Positions 1-5,649 of a stretch of DNA of 11,690 nucleotides are shown here, piece after piece; the stretch's first letter is position 1; every line of letters begins with the position of its first letter. The stretch is from the NCBI GenBank assembly GCA_000715685.1, contig KL569407.1, forward strand, positions 19,228 to 30,917. Reading direction: 5' to 3'. Source of the stretch: Streptomyces lilacinus. GTDB lineage: Bacteria > Actinomycetota > Actinomycetes > Streptomycetales > Streptomycetaceae. Position numbers and translations under genes: made by a program. The notes beneath the pieces are model-generated. The model had not been told where the DNA came from. It ran no database searches and saw nothing but the letters and a program-made list of their open reading frames with translations.

Positions 1-273
1 CTCCGCATTGCTTTTCCCGCGCAGCGGAGCGGAGCGGCCCCGGGCGAAGCCCAGCGCTACGTCACAGGGGGCAGCCCAGTTCCGGCCGTGCGCGGTTCGG
101 GGAGCAGGTCACCACGGACAGGCTGAGGAAGAGTGGTCGGCGTAGGTAATGGCCGAGTCAGACGTCAGTGCCCCGGCCAAGGGTTTCGGCAGCGGAGGCG
201 ACCCTCCGGGCGATCCGTGCGACGTCTGCCTCGGCGGAGGAGGCGAAACGCGGTGTGTACGCCTCGAGTTGCC
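1..273. other. Stretch without a callable gene; short start-less open frame on minus strand
   Basis: No complete gene is visible here. On the minus strand an open frame runs from about 291 down to a TGA at 158-160. It would encode a peptide ending AAETLGRGTDV, with mostly G/C third positions (for example the SSAEADVARIARRVAS stretch), which looks like real coding sequence. It has no ATG, GTG or TTG start and follows an in-frame TGA, so it could be the 3' scrap of a gene whose front was lost, or chance. Bases 1-157 hold only GC-rich sequence with short inverted repeats such as GGGC-GAA-GCCC, and I cannot assign them. Confidence 0.3.
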
Positions 274-798
274 CTAGAAGACGAAGTCAGCGTGATCCTT
301 CGCCCTGCTCCACACGGACTCGAAGGCTGCGGCACAGATCGCGATGACGGACGGATCTTCCGAGAAGTCGGTGTTCACCCAATGGCCGTCACCGGCAAAC
401 ACGTTGAACTGAACAAGACGGTCATCGAACAGCCAGAAATCGTTGCCGGGCAGGCGAAGGTCCGAAGCCTGGCGACGAGGGAGCCATCGGACGTGTTCTC
501 CGGCAGCGACGTTGACTGCCGTCGTCGCGTGTTCGAAGCGGATGTAGTCGCTCGGGGGGTGGGAGAAAACGCGTGCTCGTCGCATGGTGACTCCCCGGGA
601 CACCGTGTCGCGTACGAGGGCGGCCCAAGGCTGCCAATACTCCGAGTCGAGGTCGGCATCGAAGGTGCCGGACGCCTTCCAGGCGGTGAAGTCCGCGTCT
701 TCGTTCGGGACCCCGTAGAAGTCGCGCATCTCCAGATGGAGAGCGGATGTATGTGTGGCGTTCAGGAGCTCAGCGAAGCTCTCCATGCTCTGCGACAT
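274..798 (-). CDS. DUF6879 family protein (copy 1)
   Basis: A 174-residue cytoplasmic protein recognised as DUF6879, an actinomycete family of unknown biochemical function often found beside XRE-type regulators and small ORFs. Visible family features are the N-terminal helix and strand HLEMRDFYGVPNEDADF (about residues 21-37), the basic segment RGVTMRRARVFSHPPSDY (about 68-85) and the DFWLFDDRLVQFNVF block (about 120-134). The same three blocks occur in the gene at 1024-1560, so the two are paralogs. The ATG at 796-798 is supported by a purine-rich GAGGGAGG a few bases upstream. The preceding small ORF ends at 770, so its last 29 bases overlap this gene and translation is probably coupled. 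There is no signal peptide or membrane segment. Function remains unknown; a part in a regulator-linked module is inference from family context. Confidence 0.85.
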   Translation of the reverse strand: MSQSMESFAELLNATHTSALHLEMRDFYGVPNEDADFTAWKASGTFDADLDSEYWQPWAALVRDTVSRGVTMRRARVFSHPPSDYIRFEHATTAVNVAAGEHVRWLPRRQASDLRLPGNDFWLFDDRLVQFNVFAGDGHWVNTDFSEDPSVIAICAAAFESVWSRAKDHADFVF

Positions 799-1027
799 CG
801 CATGCCTCCCTCAACGCCCGGACCATGCGGGCCGGAATTCGGATCACCGCCTCGTGCGCCGGCACGGGACCCGCGCTCAGGACCTCGGCTTCTGTTTGGG
901 CGTCGACCTTCCAGCCCTGGAGGACGAAATCAGACGTTTCCTCGTCCACGAAGACGGATGGCGAGCCGTTGGCCTCCGACTGCCAGGAACCCTCCTGCGC
1001 CGAGGGTCCCTGGCAGTCGGAGGTCAG
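770..1027 (-). CDS. Small hypothetical protein paired with DUF6879; start codon uncertain
   Basis: The open frame encodes about 85 residues with the pattern SPSVFVDEETSDFVLQGWKV followed by HEAVIRIPARMVRALREA. This resembles the small acidic proteins often found just upstream of DUF6879 genes in Streptomyces; I know of no function for them. Its final part matches the pattern of the remnant at 1541-1618 (ESIVVIPEDVLKEAA). The frame has no ATG, GTG or TTG before residue 29 (a GTG inside FVDEE). The only sensible full-length start is a CTG at 1025-1027, which overlaps the TGA of the upstream DUF6879 gene as CTGA, where a normal ATGA coupling would be. Either ATG mutated to CTG or a CTG start is used. 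A strong hairpin covers the first codons. The gene may be poorly translated or decaying. It overlaps the next gene by 29 bases. Confidence 0.5.
   Translation of the reverse strand: MTSDCQGPSAQEGSWQSEANGSPSVFVDEETSDFVLQGWKVDAQTEAEVLSAGPVPAHEAVIRIPARMVRALREACDVAEHGELR
973..1023. terminator. 22-bp stem hairpin, possible terminator after the second DUF6879 gene
   Basis: The arms at 973-994 and 1002-1023 pair over 22 bases with one mismatch position around a 7-base loop (CTGCGCC). The hairpin begins on the base after the TGA (1024-1026) of the minus-strand DUF6879 gene, as expected of an intrinsic terminator. No T-tract follows, which is common in high-GC actinomycetes. It also lies on the first codons of the small ORF at 770-1027, so it could instead act as an RNA structure controlling that ORF. 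Confidence 0.55.
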
Positions 1028-1560
1028 GCTCGATGGTCACTGAAGGGAACGGAGCTTTCCAGCGCGAGGTCTCGCCATGCGAGGTACTTGCCGAGGTCCG
1101 GGGACTTGATCAGCTCCCTGCTGATCTGCGTCCCGTCCGGCCGGTAATTGAGATGGACCACGACGGACTCGTCGAACATCCAGAAGTCCTGCTCGGGAAG
1201 GCCCGGGTTGGGCCTGTCGGTCAGGTCCACGATGCGGTAGTCCTCACCGGCTTCGACGTTGCCGGGGATGCACCACTCGTACAAGTACCGGCTGTAGTCC
1301 GTGAGCGGTCTGTGGACGATCTTGGCTCGCGTCATGGGGCGGCCGGCGGCGGTGTGCTCCCGGATGGTCCGGTGCCACGCCGCGTTGAAACCTTCCGGCA
1401 TGCGCTCGCCGTCGAGGAAGCCGCGGAACGTCTCGGCCTCGCCGGGCATCGTGTAGACCTGGTGCACCTCCAGGCGGAACGCGGAGTGTTTGAAGTCCCG
1501 GAAGTACGCCTGCCACTCCTCGCCGCCCAGGAGCACGGTTTCAGAGCCATCCACGGGCAC
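1024..1560 (-). CDS. DUF6879 family protein (copy 2)
   Basis: A 178-residue soluble protein of the DUF6879 family, paralogous to the product of 274-798. Shared blocks are AFRLEVHQVYTMPGE (about 26-40), RPMTRAKIVHRPLTDYSRYL (about 74-93) and GLPEQDFWMFDESVVVHLNY (about 120-139). The start is the GTG at 1558-1560, chosen because a near-perfect AAGGAGG (1567-1573) sits six bases upstream. The start lies within the end of a small-ORF remnant that stops at 1541-1543, the same overlapping layout as in copy 1. The stop TGA overlaps the CTG that may start the next small ORF. No signal peptide or membrane segment is visible. The biochemical function of DUF6879 is unknown. The divergence between the copies points to an old duplication rather than an assembly repeat. 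Confidence 0.85.
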   Translation of the reverse strand: MPVDGSETVLLGGEEWQAYFRDFKHSAFRLEVHQVYTMPGEAETFRGFLDGERMPEGFNAAWHRTIREHTAAGRPMTRAKIVHRPLTDYSRYLYEWCIPGNVEAGEDYRIVDLTDRPNPGLPEQDFWMFDESVVVHLNYRPDGTQISRELIKSPDLGKYLAWRDLALESSVPFSDHRA

Positions 1561-1618
1561 GAGCGGCCTCCTTGAGAACGTCTTCAGGGATCACCACGAT
1601 CGACTCACCCTCGGGGCA
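1541..1618 (-). pseudogene. 3' remnant of a small DUF6879-partner gene
   Basis: After an in-frame TGA the minus strand reads CPEGESIVVIPEDVLKEAAR and then ARGWL before a TGA at 1541-1543. The IVVIPEDVLKEA pattern corresponds to the IRIPARMVRALREA end of the small protein encoded at 770-1027, and both overlap the start of a DUF6879 gene by 20-29 bases. The part that would carry the VQGW-like core is missing; the sequence next to it already runs into the end of the TetR gene. I read this as the truncated twin of the 770-1027 gene. An internal GTG-GTG could start a peptide of about 20 residues, but nothing suggests that it does. Confidence 0.5.
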
Positions 1619-1662
1619 CGGTCAGCTTCACTGAGCCCCCTCGGGTAGTGGTCGTCAGCAAG

Positions 1663-2355
1663 CTACGGAGAGTGGTTCTCGCGCACAAGGGTGAACGGGC
1701 CTTCACGCGGATCGACGGTCAGCGTGAGGCTGCCCGGTAGCGCGGCGAACGCGTTGCGCATGTCGGTGGCCAGGTCGCTTCGGGTGGGGGTGTCCGGTCG
1801 GGATGTCCATCTGTCGAGTGCGCAGTGGAAGGCGGCGATCAGCAGGTCCAGGGCGAGTCGCGGTCGCAGGTCGTCGGGGGCGGCGAACTGGAGTCGACGG
1901 TGCAGGGTGTCCAGTGCCGTGCGGCTGGTCTCGTGGCAGAAGTGCAGGCCGTGCGCGTCCATGGACGGGGTCTTCTCGGCGAGCCGTCGGCTGAGGAGGA
2001 CGCGGCGGGCCCAGCCTTCTTCGGTCATCCGCTCGAGCGCGGCGAACAGGGCCTGCTGAAGCATCTCCGCCACCGGGCGGCCGTCGGGCTCGTGGCCTTC
2101 GAGTTCGTCGAGGAAGGTTCGCCACAAGTCCTGCGTCGGCGCCATGGCCACGTCTTCCTTGCTGGCGAAGTTGCGGAAGAACGTGCGCTTGGAGACGTCC
2201 ACTGCATCGCAGAGCTCGTCAAGAGTCACCCCGTTGAAGCCACGCGTGGTGAACAGCTCCAGGGCGGTGTCGATCAGCGCCTGTCGCGTACGCAGCTTCT
2301 TGCGTTCGCGCAGCGGGAGCCGGCCGTTGTCGGTTGACGGAAGATCAGCGGTCAT
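1663..2355 (-). CDS. TetR/AcrR family transcriptional regulator
   Basis: A 230-residue one-component repressor. The TetR N-terminal DNA-binding domain spans about residues 20-70: RQALIDTALELFTTRGFNGV, TLDELCDAVDV, then the recognition helix SKRTFFRNFASKED. The C-terminal ligand-binding part (about 75-210) is helical and ligand-unspecific by eye. I start it at the ATG at 2353-2355 (MTADLPSTD); the frame stays open to 2448, but that extension would run through the promoter and operator. The gene is divergent from the oxidoreductase at 2454, and a perfect palindrome (2397-2413) lies between them. Autorepression plus control of the oxidoreductase is therefore the likely role, with the inducer probably a small hydrophobic or electrophilic compound (inference). 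Confidence 0.9.
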   Translation of the reverse strand: MTADLPSTDNGRLPLRERKKLRTRQALIDTALELFTTRGFNGVTLDELCDAVDVSKRTFFRNFASKEDVAMAPTQDLWRTFLDELEGHEPDGRPVAEMLQQALFAALERMTEEGWARRVLLSRRLAEKTPSMDAHGLHFCHETSRTALDTLHRRLQFAAPDDLRPRLALDLLIAAFHCALDRWTSRPDTPTRSDLATDMRNAFAALPGSLTLTVDPREGPFTLVRENHSP

Positions 2356-2386
2356 GGACTGATCGTACTCGAGAGGCAAGCGCCCC

Positions 2387-2416
2387 TTGCGCGCTAATGC
2401 CACTGAGTGGCATAAC
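2387..2416 (+). promoter_or_regulatory. Promoter with embedded TetR operator for the 2454 oxidoreductase
   Basis: The 17-bp perfect palindrome ATGCCACT-G-AGTGGCAT (2397-2413) sits between a -35-like TTGCGC (2387-2392) and a -10-like CATAAC (2411-2416) that are 18 bases apart. Binding of a TetR dimer here would block RNA polymerase. The palindrome is in the short gap between two divergent genes, one of them a TetR gene, so the assignment of repressor to site is strong by context. The promoter boxes themselves are only moderate matches. A GAAGGG ribosome-binding site follows at 2438-2443. Confidence 0.65.
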
Positions 2417-2453
2417 TGTGGTTCCTTGATCCTTATCGAAGGGTGCACCCGCC

Positions 2454-3383
2454 ATGCGTGCTCTGCTCGCCGACCGCTCCGCTCCCACCGGACTGCGCCT
2501 CGGCCGGGTTCCCGATCCCCAACCGGCCCCGCATCAGGCTCTGATCCGGGTGACGGCGACCTCCCTCAACTACGGCGAAGTGCGGTTCGGCCTGCAAGAA
2601 GCGCCCGATGGTGCCGTCCTCGGCTGGGACGCGGCCGGAGTGGTGGAACAAGCCGCCGCCGACGGGTCCGGCCCGGCAGTCGGCACGGCCGTCGTCACGC
2701 TCGGCATCGACGGCGCATGGGCCGAACTCCGCGCCGTGGACACCGACCTGATCGGCACGGTCCCGCCCGGAACCGATCCCGGAGCCGTCAGCACGGTCCC
2801 CGTCGCCGGAACCAGCGCCCTGCGCGCCCTCCACCGCATCGGCCCGATCCTGGGCAGGCGAATCCTGGTCACCGGCGCCACGGGCGGCACCGGCCGGTAC
2901 GCCGTGCGGCTCGCCCGCCTCGGTGGAGCGCACGTCATCGCGTCCACCGGAGACCCGGACAGGCATGGCGACAGCCTGCGGGCAAACGGGGCGCACGAGG
3001 TGGTGGCCGGGCCACTCGAGGTCAGGGGGCCGGTGGACGGCGTCGTGGACCTGGTGGGCGGCCGGCAACTCGTCGACGCCTACGGCATGCTCGCCCAGGG
3101 AGGCACTCTGGTCGCGGTCGGGCACTCCGCGCACCAGGGCGAAAACTTCCCGTTCGGCGCCCTCTTCGGCGACCAGGGCCGGCACGACCGCTCGATCGTC
3201 GCGTTCTTCCTGCTCGCTTGCACGGGCCTCGCGCCCGACCTCACCTGGCTCGCCCACCGCGTCGCCGCCGGTGAACTCGACCCGCAGATCTCATGGCGCG
3301 GCGGCTGGGAGGAGGCCGCCGACGCCATTGACGCCCTTCTCCAGCGCCGACTTCACGGCAAGGCGGTCCTGGACATCACCTGA
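2454..3383 (+). CDS. Zinc-independent MDR / quinone-oxidoreductase-like alcohol dehydrogenase superfamily protein
   Basis: A 309-residue cytosolic oxidoreductase of the medium-chain dehydrogenase superfamily, probably NADPH-dependent and acting on quinones or enones. The GroES-like N-terminal domain covers about residues 1-115 ([15 protein letters not shown], then [11 protein letters not shown]). The Rossmann nucleotide-binding motif is [20 protein letters not shown] at about 140-159. The C-terminal region runs [20 protein letters not shown] to the typical [14 protein letters not shown] end. The cysteine cluster of zinc-containing alcohol dehydrogenases is absent, as expected for the quinone-reductase branch. 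The ATG is preceded by GAAGGG at a 10-base spacing. It lies divergent from a TetR gene with the operator in its promoter, typical of inducible redox detoxification genes. The exact substrate cannot be read from sequence. Confidence 0.88.
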   Translation: MRALLADRSAPTGLRLGRVPDPQPAPHQALIRVTATSLNYGEVRFGLQEAPDGAVLGWDAAGVVEQAAADGSGPAVGTAVVTLGIDGAWAELRAVDTDLIGTVPPGTDPGAVSTVPVAGTSALRALHRIGPILGRRILVTGATGGTGRYAVRLARLGGAHVIASTGDPDRHGDSLRANGAHEVVAGPLEVRGPVDGVVDLVGGRQLVDAYGMLAQGGTLVAVGHSAHQGENFPFGALFGDQGRHDRSIVAFFLLACTGLAPDLTWLAHRVAAGELDPQISWRGGWEEAADAIDALLQRRLHGKAVLDIT

Positions 3384-3428
3384 TCCGTCATCGAGCGCAG
3401 TGCCGTGGCCACTTCCCTGCCCAGCCGG

Positions 3429-3995
3429 TCACCGATTGCCCTGCGGGACGTCGAGGATGATGTCGGCGGCGCGGGCAATGATCGGGGCGCGGGTGCGGCC
3501 GGGGTGGTCGGCGGCGAGGAAGTGCCTGCCGATGGCCGCGCAGAAGGCGAGCAGGGCGCGGGCCTCGACCTCCTCGGGGTCGGCGCAGAAGGTGCCGATC
3601 GCGTCGCGGGCCAGCTGAAGGCGCTCGTTGTCCACGCGGCGCAGGCGGTCGGCGACGGTCGGGTCGCGGCGGGCCCATTCGCGGATGGCCAGGTCGATGG
3701 GGAGCAGGCGGTCGCTGGAGAAGGTGAGCCGTCCGGCCAGGCGGACCTTGTCCCGTGCGTCGCCGCCCTCCCGCTCGACCCGGGCCACCACGTCGTCCAC
3801 GCTCTCGCGCTCCCAGGTGTCCAGCATCTCGGTCAGCAGCGCGTCACGGTCGGCGAAGTAGCCGTAGAAGCCCCCCTTGGTCACCCCCAGCGCCTTGGCC
3901 AGCGCCTCGACCCGCACCGCGTCCACTCCGCCTTCGGCCAGCGCCCGAAGGCCCGCCTCGACCCACTTCTCGCGCGGCGTGCGCAATGCGCCCAT
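3429..3995 (-). CDS. TetR/AcrR family transcriptional regulator
   Basis: A 188-residue TetR-type repressor. The N-terminal HTH domain covers about residues 8-54: REKWVEAGLRALAEGGVDAV, VEALAKALGVTKGGFYGYFA with the recognition helix at about 38-48, then DRDALLTEML. The remainder is an alpha-helical effector domain with several cysteines. The ATG at 3993-3995 is used; a GGTGGG-like purine stretch lies upstream. It is transcribed away from the ABM-domain gene at 4095, and two inverted repeats in the 99-base gap (4019-4048 and 4058-4077) are the probable binding sites. The 3' end converges on the oxidoreductase gene with only 45 bases between them and no clear terminator. Confidence 0.9.
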   Translation of the reverse strand: MGALRTPREKWVEAGLRALAEGGVDAVRVEALAKALGVTKGGFYGYFADRDALLTEMLDTWERESVDDVVARVEREGGDARDKVRLAGRLTFSSDRLLPIDLAIREWARRDPTVADRLRRVDNERLQLARDAIGTFCADPEEVEARALLAFCAAIGRHFLAADHPGRTRAPIIARAADIILDVPQGNR

Positions 3996-4018
3996 CTGTG
4001 GCCCACCTCACCCTGTCC

Positions 4019-4048
4019 GACCTGTTGTACGGGCCCGTACAACAGGTC
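4019..4048. promoter_or_regulatory. Perfect 30-bp palindrome, primary TetR operator
   Basis: The half-site GACCTGTTGTACGGG at 4019-4033 is followed directly by its exact reverse complement at 4034-4048. The core GTTGTACGG...CCGTACAAC resembles known TetR-family operators. A promoter for the plus-strand gene can be drawn as TTGTAC (4025-4030), 18 bases, TAGCCT (4049-4054), so the palindrome covers the -35 box and spacer. The gap contains a TetR gene start on the other side, supporting autoregulation. Confidence 0.75.
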
Positions 4049-4057
4049 TAGCCTTAC

Positions 4058-4077
4058 GTTGTACGGCATCGTATAAC
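4058..4077. promoter_or_regulatory. Second, imperfect operator copy
   Basis: GTTGTACGGC followed by ATCGTATAAC repeats the core of the 4019-4048 palindrome with three unpaired positions per half. The two centres are 34 bp apart, a little over three helical turns, so two dimers could sit on nearly the same face. The site lies just upstream of the purine-rich GAGAGGGG ribosome-binding region of the 4095 gene. Confidence 0.6.
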
Positions 4078-4094
4078 CCGAGAGGGGACAGGTC

Positions 4095-4382
4095 ATGTCA
4101 TTCGGTTTCGTTGCCTTCCACTACCCCGCCCCCGAGCACCTCGAGGAGTTCGTCCGCGAGTGCCACAAGGTCGCCGAGGCGTCCCGGCGTCAGCCGGGCT
4201 TTCTGTCCGTCGGGGTCTGGGTCACGCCGGACGGCGAAGCCGTCGTCACCACCGGCGCTTACGAGTCCGAGGAGGCGTTCCGGGCGGCGTCCGAGGTCGC
4301 CCGCGAGATGGGCGCGACGCCCGACGGCTTGAGCGACCTGGAGGTCAGGCCCCGTGAGGTGCACTTCCTCGTGTCGCGCTGA
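4095..4382 (+). CDS. Small ABM-domain protein (antibiotic biosynthesis monooxygenase-like)
   Basis: A 95-residue protein with the size and layout of the dimeric alpha/beta-barrel ABM fold. It shows strand FGFVAFHYP, a long helix EHLEEFVRECHKVAEASRRQ (about 14-33), then PGFLSVGVWVTPDGEAVVTT and a second helix ESEEAFRAASEVAREMGA. Members include cofactor-free monooxygenases of aromatic polyketides as well as many stress proteins of unknown substrate, so a catalytic role is only a possibility. The ATG has a strong GAGAGGGG/ACAGG upstream. It is divergent from, and probably repressed by, the TetR gene at 3429-3995 through the two operators in the gap. No partner enzyme follows it on the same strand. 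Confidence 0.8.
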   Translation: MSFGFVAFHYPAPEHLEEFVRECHKVAEASRRQPGFLSVGVWVTPDGEAVVTTGAYESEEAFRAASEVAREMGATPDGLSDLEVRPREVHFLVSR

Positions 4383-4537
4383 CGATCCCGGTGAGGTCAA
4401 CCACCCTCTCCTTCGATCGATCAGGTGAATTCCTTACGCGAGCCCTGTCGGCCGTTGACGACATGCGGTGTCATACCGGCCGAGGCGTCCGGGGTGCACG
4501 TCGATGAGTGGGCGCCGCGGAGGAGGGGGAGGGGACC

Positions 4538-5605
4538 GTGATCACTGCGTTGGGTGGCCCTCGGAAGTGGGCCGGTAGGGCCGGTGGGGCCGGTGGCAGG
4601 AAAGGTCGTCGTGTACGCGTGCTGATCGCCATCGGGGCGCTGGTCGTGTCCTTGCTGACCGCTGGGCAGACGAGACCGGTCGCGGCTGCCGCGCAGGCCT
4701 GGCCGTTGCCGGGAGCGGTCAGCGGGGACACGTCCGTGCACGACCCCTCCACGGTGAAGGTCGGGAGGCAGTATCTGGTCGCCTCCACGCACAATCAGGT
4801 CGAACTCCGCGTGTCGGACGACCGGATCAACTTCAGGCGGCTGGGACCGGCCTTCAGCACCATCCCGTCCTGGTGGAGCCGGTTCAGCTCCTCCAACGAC
4901 GTGTGGGCACCGGATGTCTCGTTCCACAACGGCAAGTACTGGATGTACTACTCGGTCTCCAGCTTCGGCTCCAACAACTCCGGGATCGGGCTCGCCACGA
5001 GTGACACCGGACAGCCCGGCACCTGGGTGGACAGCGGAGCGCCCATCCTCACGTCCCCGTACCCGGGGTACGACTTCAACGCCATCGACCCCAACCTGCT
5101 GGTGGACAAGAACGGCAAATGGTGGCTGACCTTCGGGTCGTTCCGGCTCGGCATCTACATGATCGCCCTGGACCCCCGGACCGGGAAGCCGTCGGCCACG
5201 GACACCGGGATCCGTCACCTGGCGCAGCGGCTGCACGTCTGGCCCGACCCGGTGGAGGCACCCTTCGTCTACTACAAGGACGGCTACTACTACCTGTTCG
5301 TGTCCTTCGACTACTGCTGCAAGGGCGTCAACAGCAACTACAGCATCCATGTCGGCCGCTCCACCGCGCCCGACGGCCCCTACGTCGACCAGGCCGGGCG
5401 CACCATGGTCGGAGACGGCGGCAGCCTGCTGCTCGGCACGCACGACAGCTGGGTGATCGGCCCGGGCGGGCAGTCCGTCGTTCACGACGACGCGGACAAC
5501 CACGACCTGCTGATCTACCACTACTACGACGGCCGAGCCAACGGCACGCCCAAGCTGGGAATCAACTACCTCGGGTGGAAGGACGGGTGGCCTTTCGTTT
5601 ACTAG
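4538..5605 (+). CDS. Secreted GH43 family arabinan hydrolase (endo-1,5-alpha-L-arabinosidase-like)
   Basis: A 355-residue extracellular glycoside hydrolase predicted to cleave alpha-1,5-L-arabinan of plant pectin. I start at the GTG at 4538 because GGAGGAGGGGGAGGGG (4519-4534) is a strong ribosome-binding site; an ATG at 4508 has none. The long signal peptide has twin arginines and lysine near residues 20-25, a hydrophobic core VLIAIGALVVSLL and a probable cleavage after AQA (about residue 54). Catalytic residues of the five-bladed propeller are visible: Asp69 (HDPS), Asp184 (AIDPNLL) and Glu240 (VEAPFVYY). FDYCCKGVNSNYSI and the GTHDSWVIGPGGQSV motif with the conserved His near 306 are typical arabinanase features. 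The protein ends DGWPFVY with no carbohydrate-binding module. A weak GGCGA-CCG-TCGCC hairpin (5627-5639) follows. Exo versus endo action cannot be told. Confidence 0.9.
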   Translation: MITALGGPRKWAGRAGGAGGRKGRRVRVLIAIGALVVSLLTAGQTRPVAAAAQAWPLPGAVSGDTSVHDPSTVKVGRQYLVASTHNQVELRVSDDRINFRRLGPAFSTIPSWWSRFSSSNDVWAPDVSFHNGKYWMYYSVSSFGSNNSGIGLATSDTGQPGTWVDSGAPILTSPYPGYDFNAIDPNLLVDKNGKWWLTFGSFRLGIYMIALDPRTGKPSATDTGIRHLAQRLHVWPDPVEAPFVYYKDGYYYLFVSFDYCCKGVNSNYSIHVGRSTAPDGPYVDQAGRTMVGDGGSLLLGTHDSWVIGPGGQSVVHDDADNHDLLIYHYYDGRANGTPKLGINYLGWKDGWPFVY

Positions 5606-5649
5606 GTGGAGCCCCCGCGCTGTCAGGGCGACCGTCGCCTGATGCGGCA

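Noticed and set aside
133..1575. A 480-codon plus-strand open frame
   Set aside because: It lies opposite two DUF6879 genes and gives a low-complexity Arg/Val/Gly-rich product; it is a mirror frame of high-GC coding sequence.
2356..2448. Upstream extension of the first TetR gene to an ATG at 2448
   Set aside because: It would translate through the promoter and operator region and adds residues unlike TetR proteins; the ATG at 2355 is better.
5606..5649. Terminator between GH43 and LysR genes
   Set aside because: GGCGA-CCG-TCGCC (5627-5639) is only a 5-bp stem; too weak to list as a separate feature.
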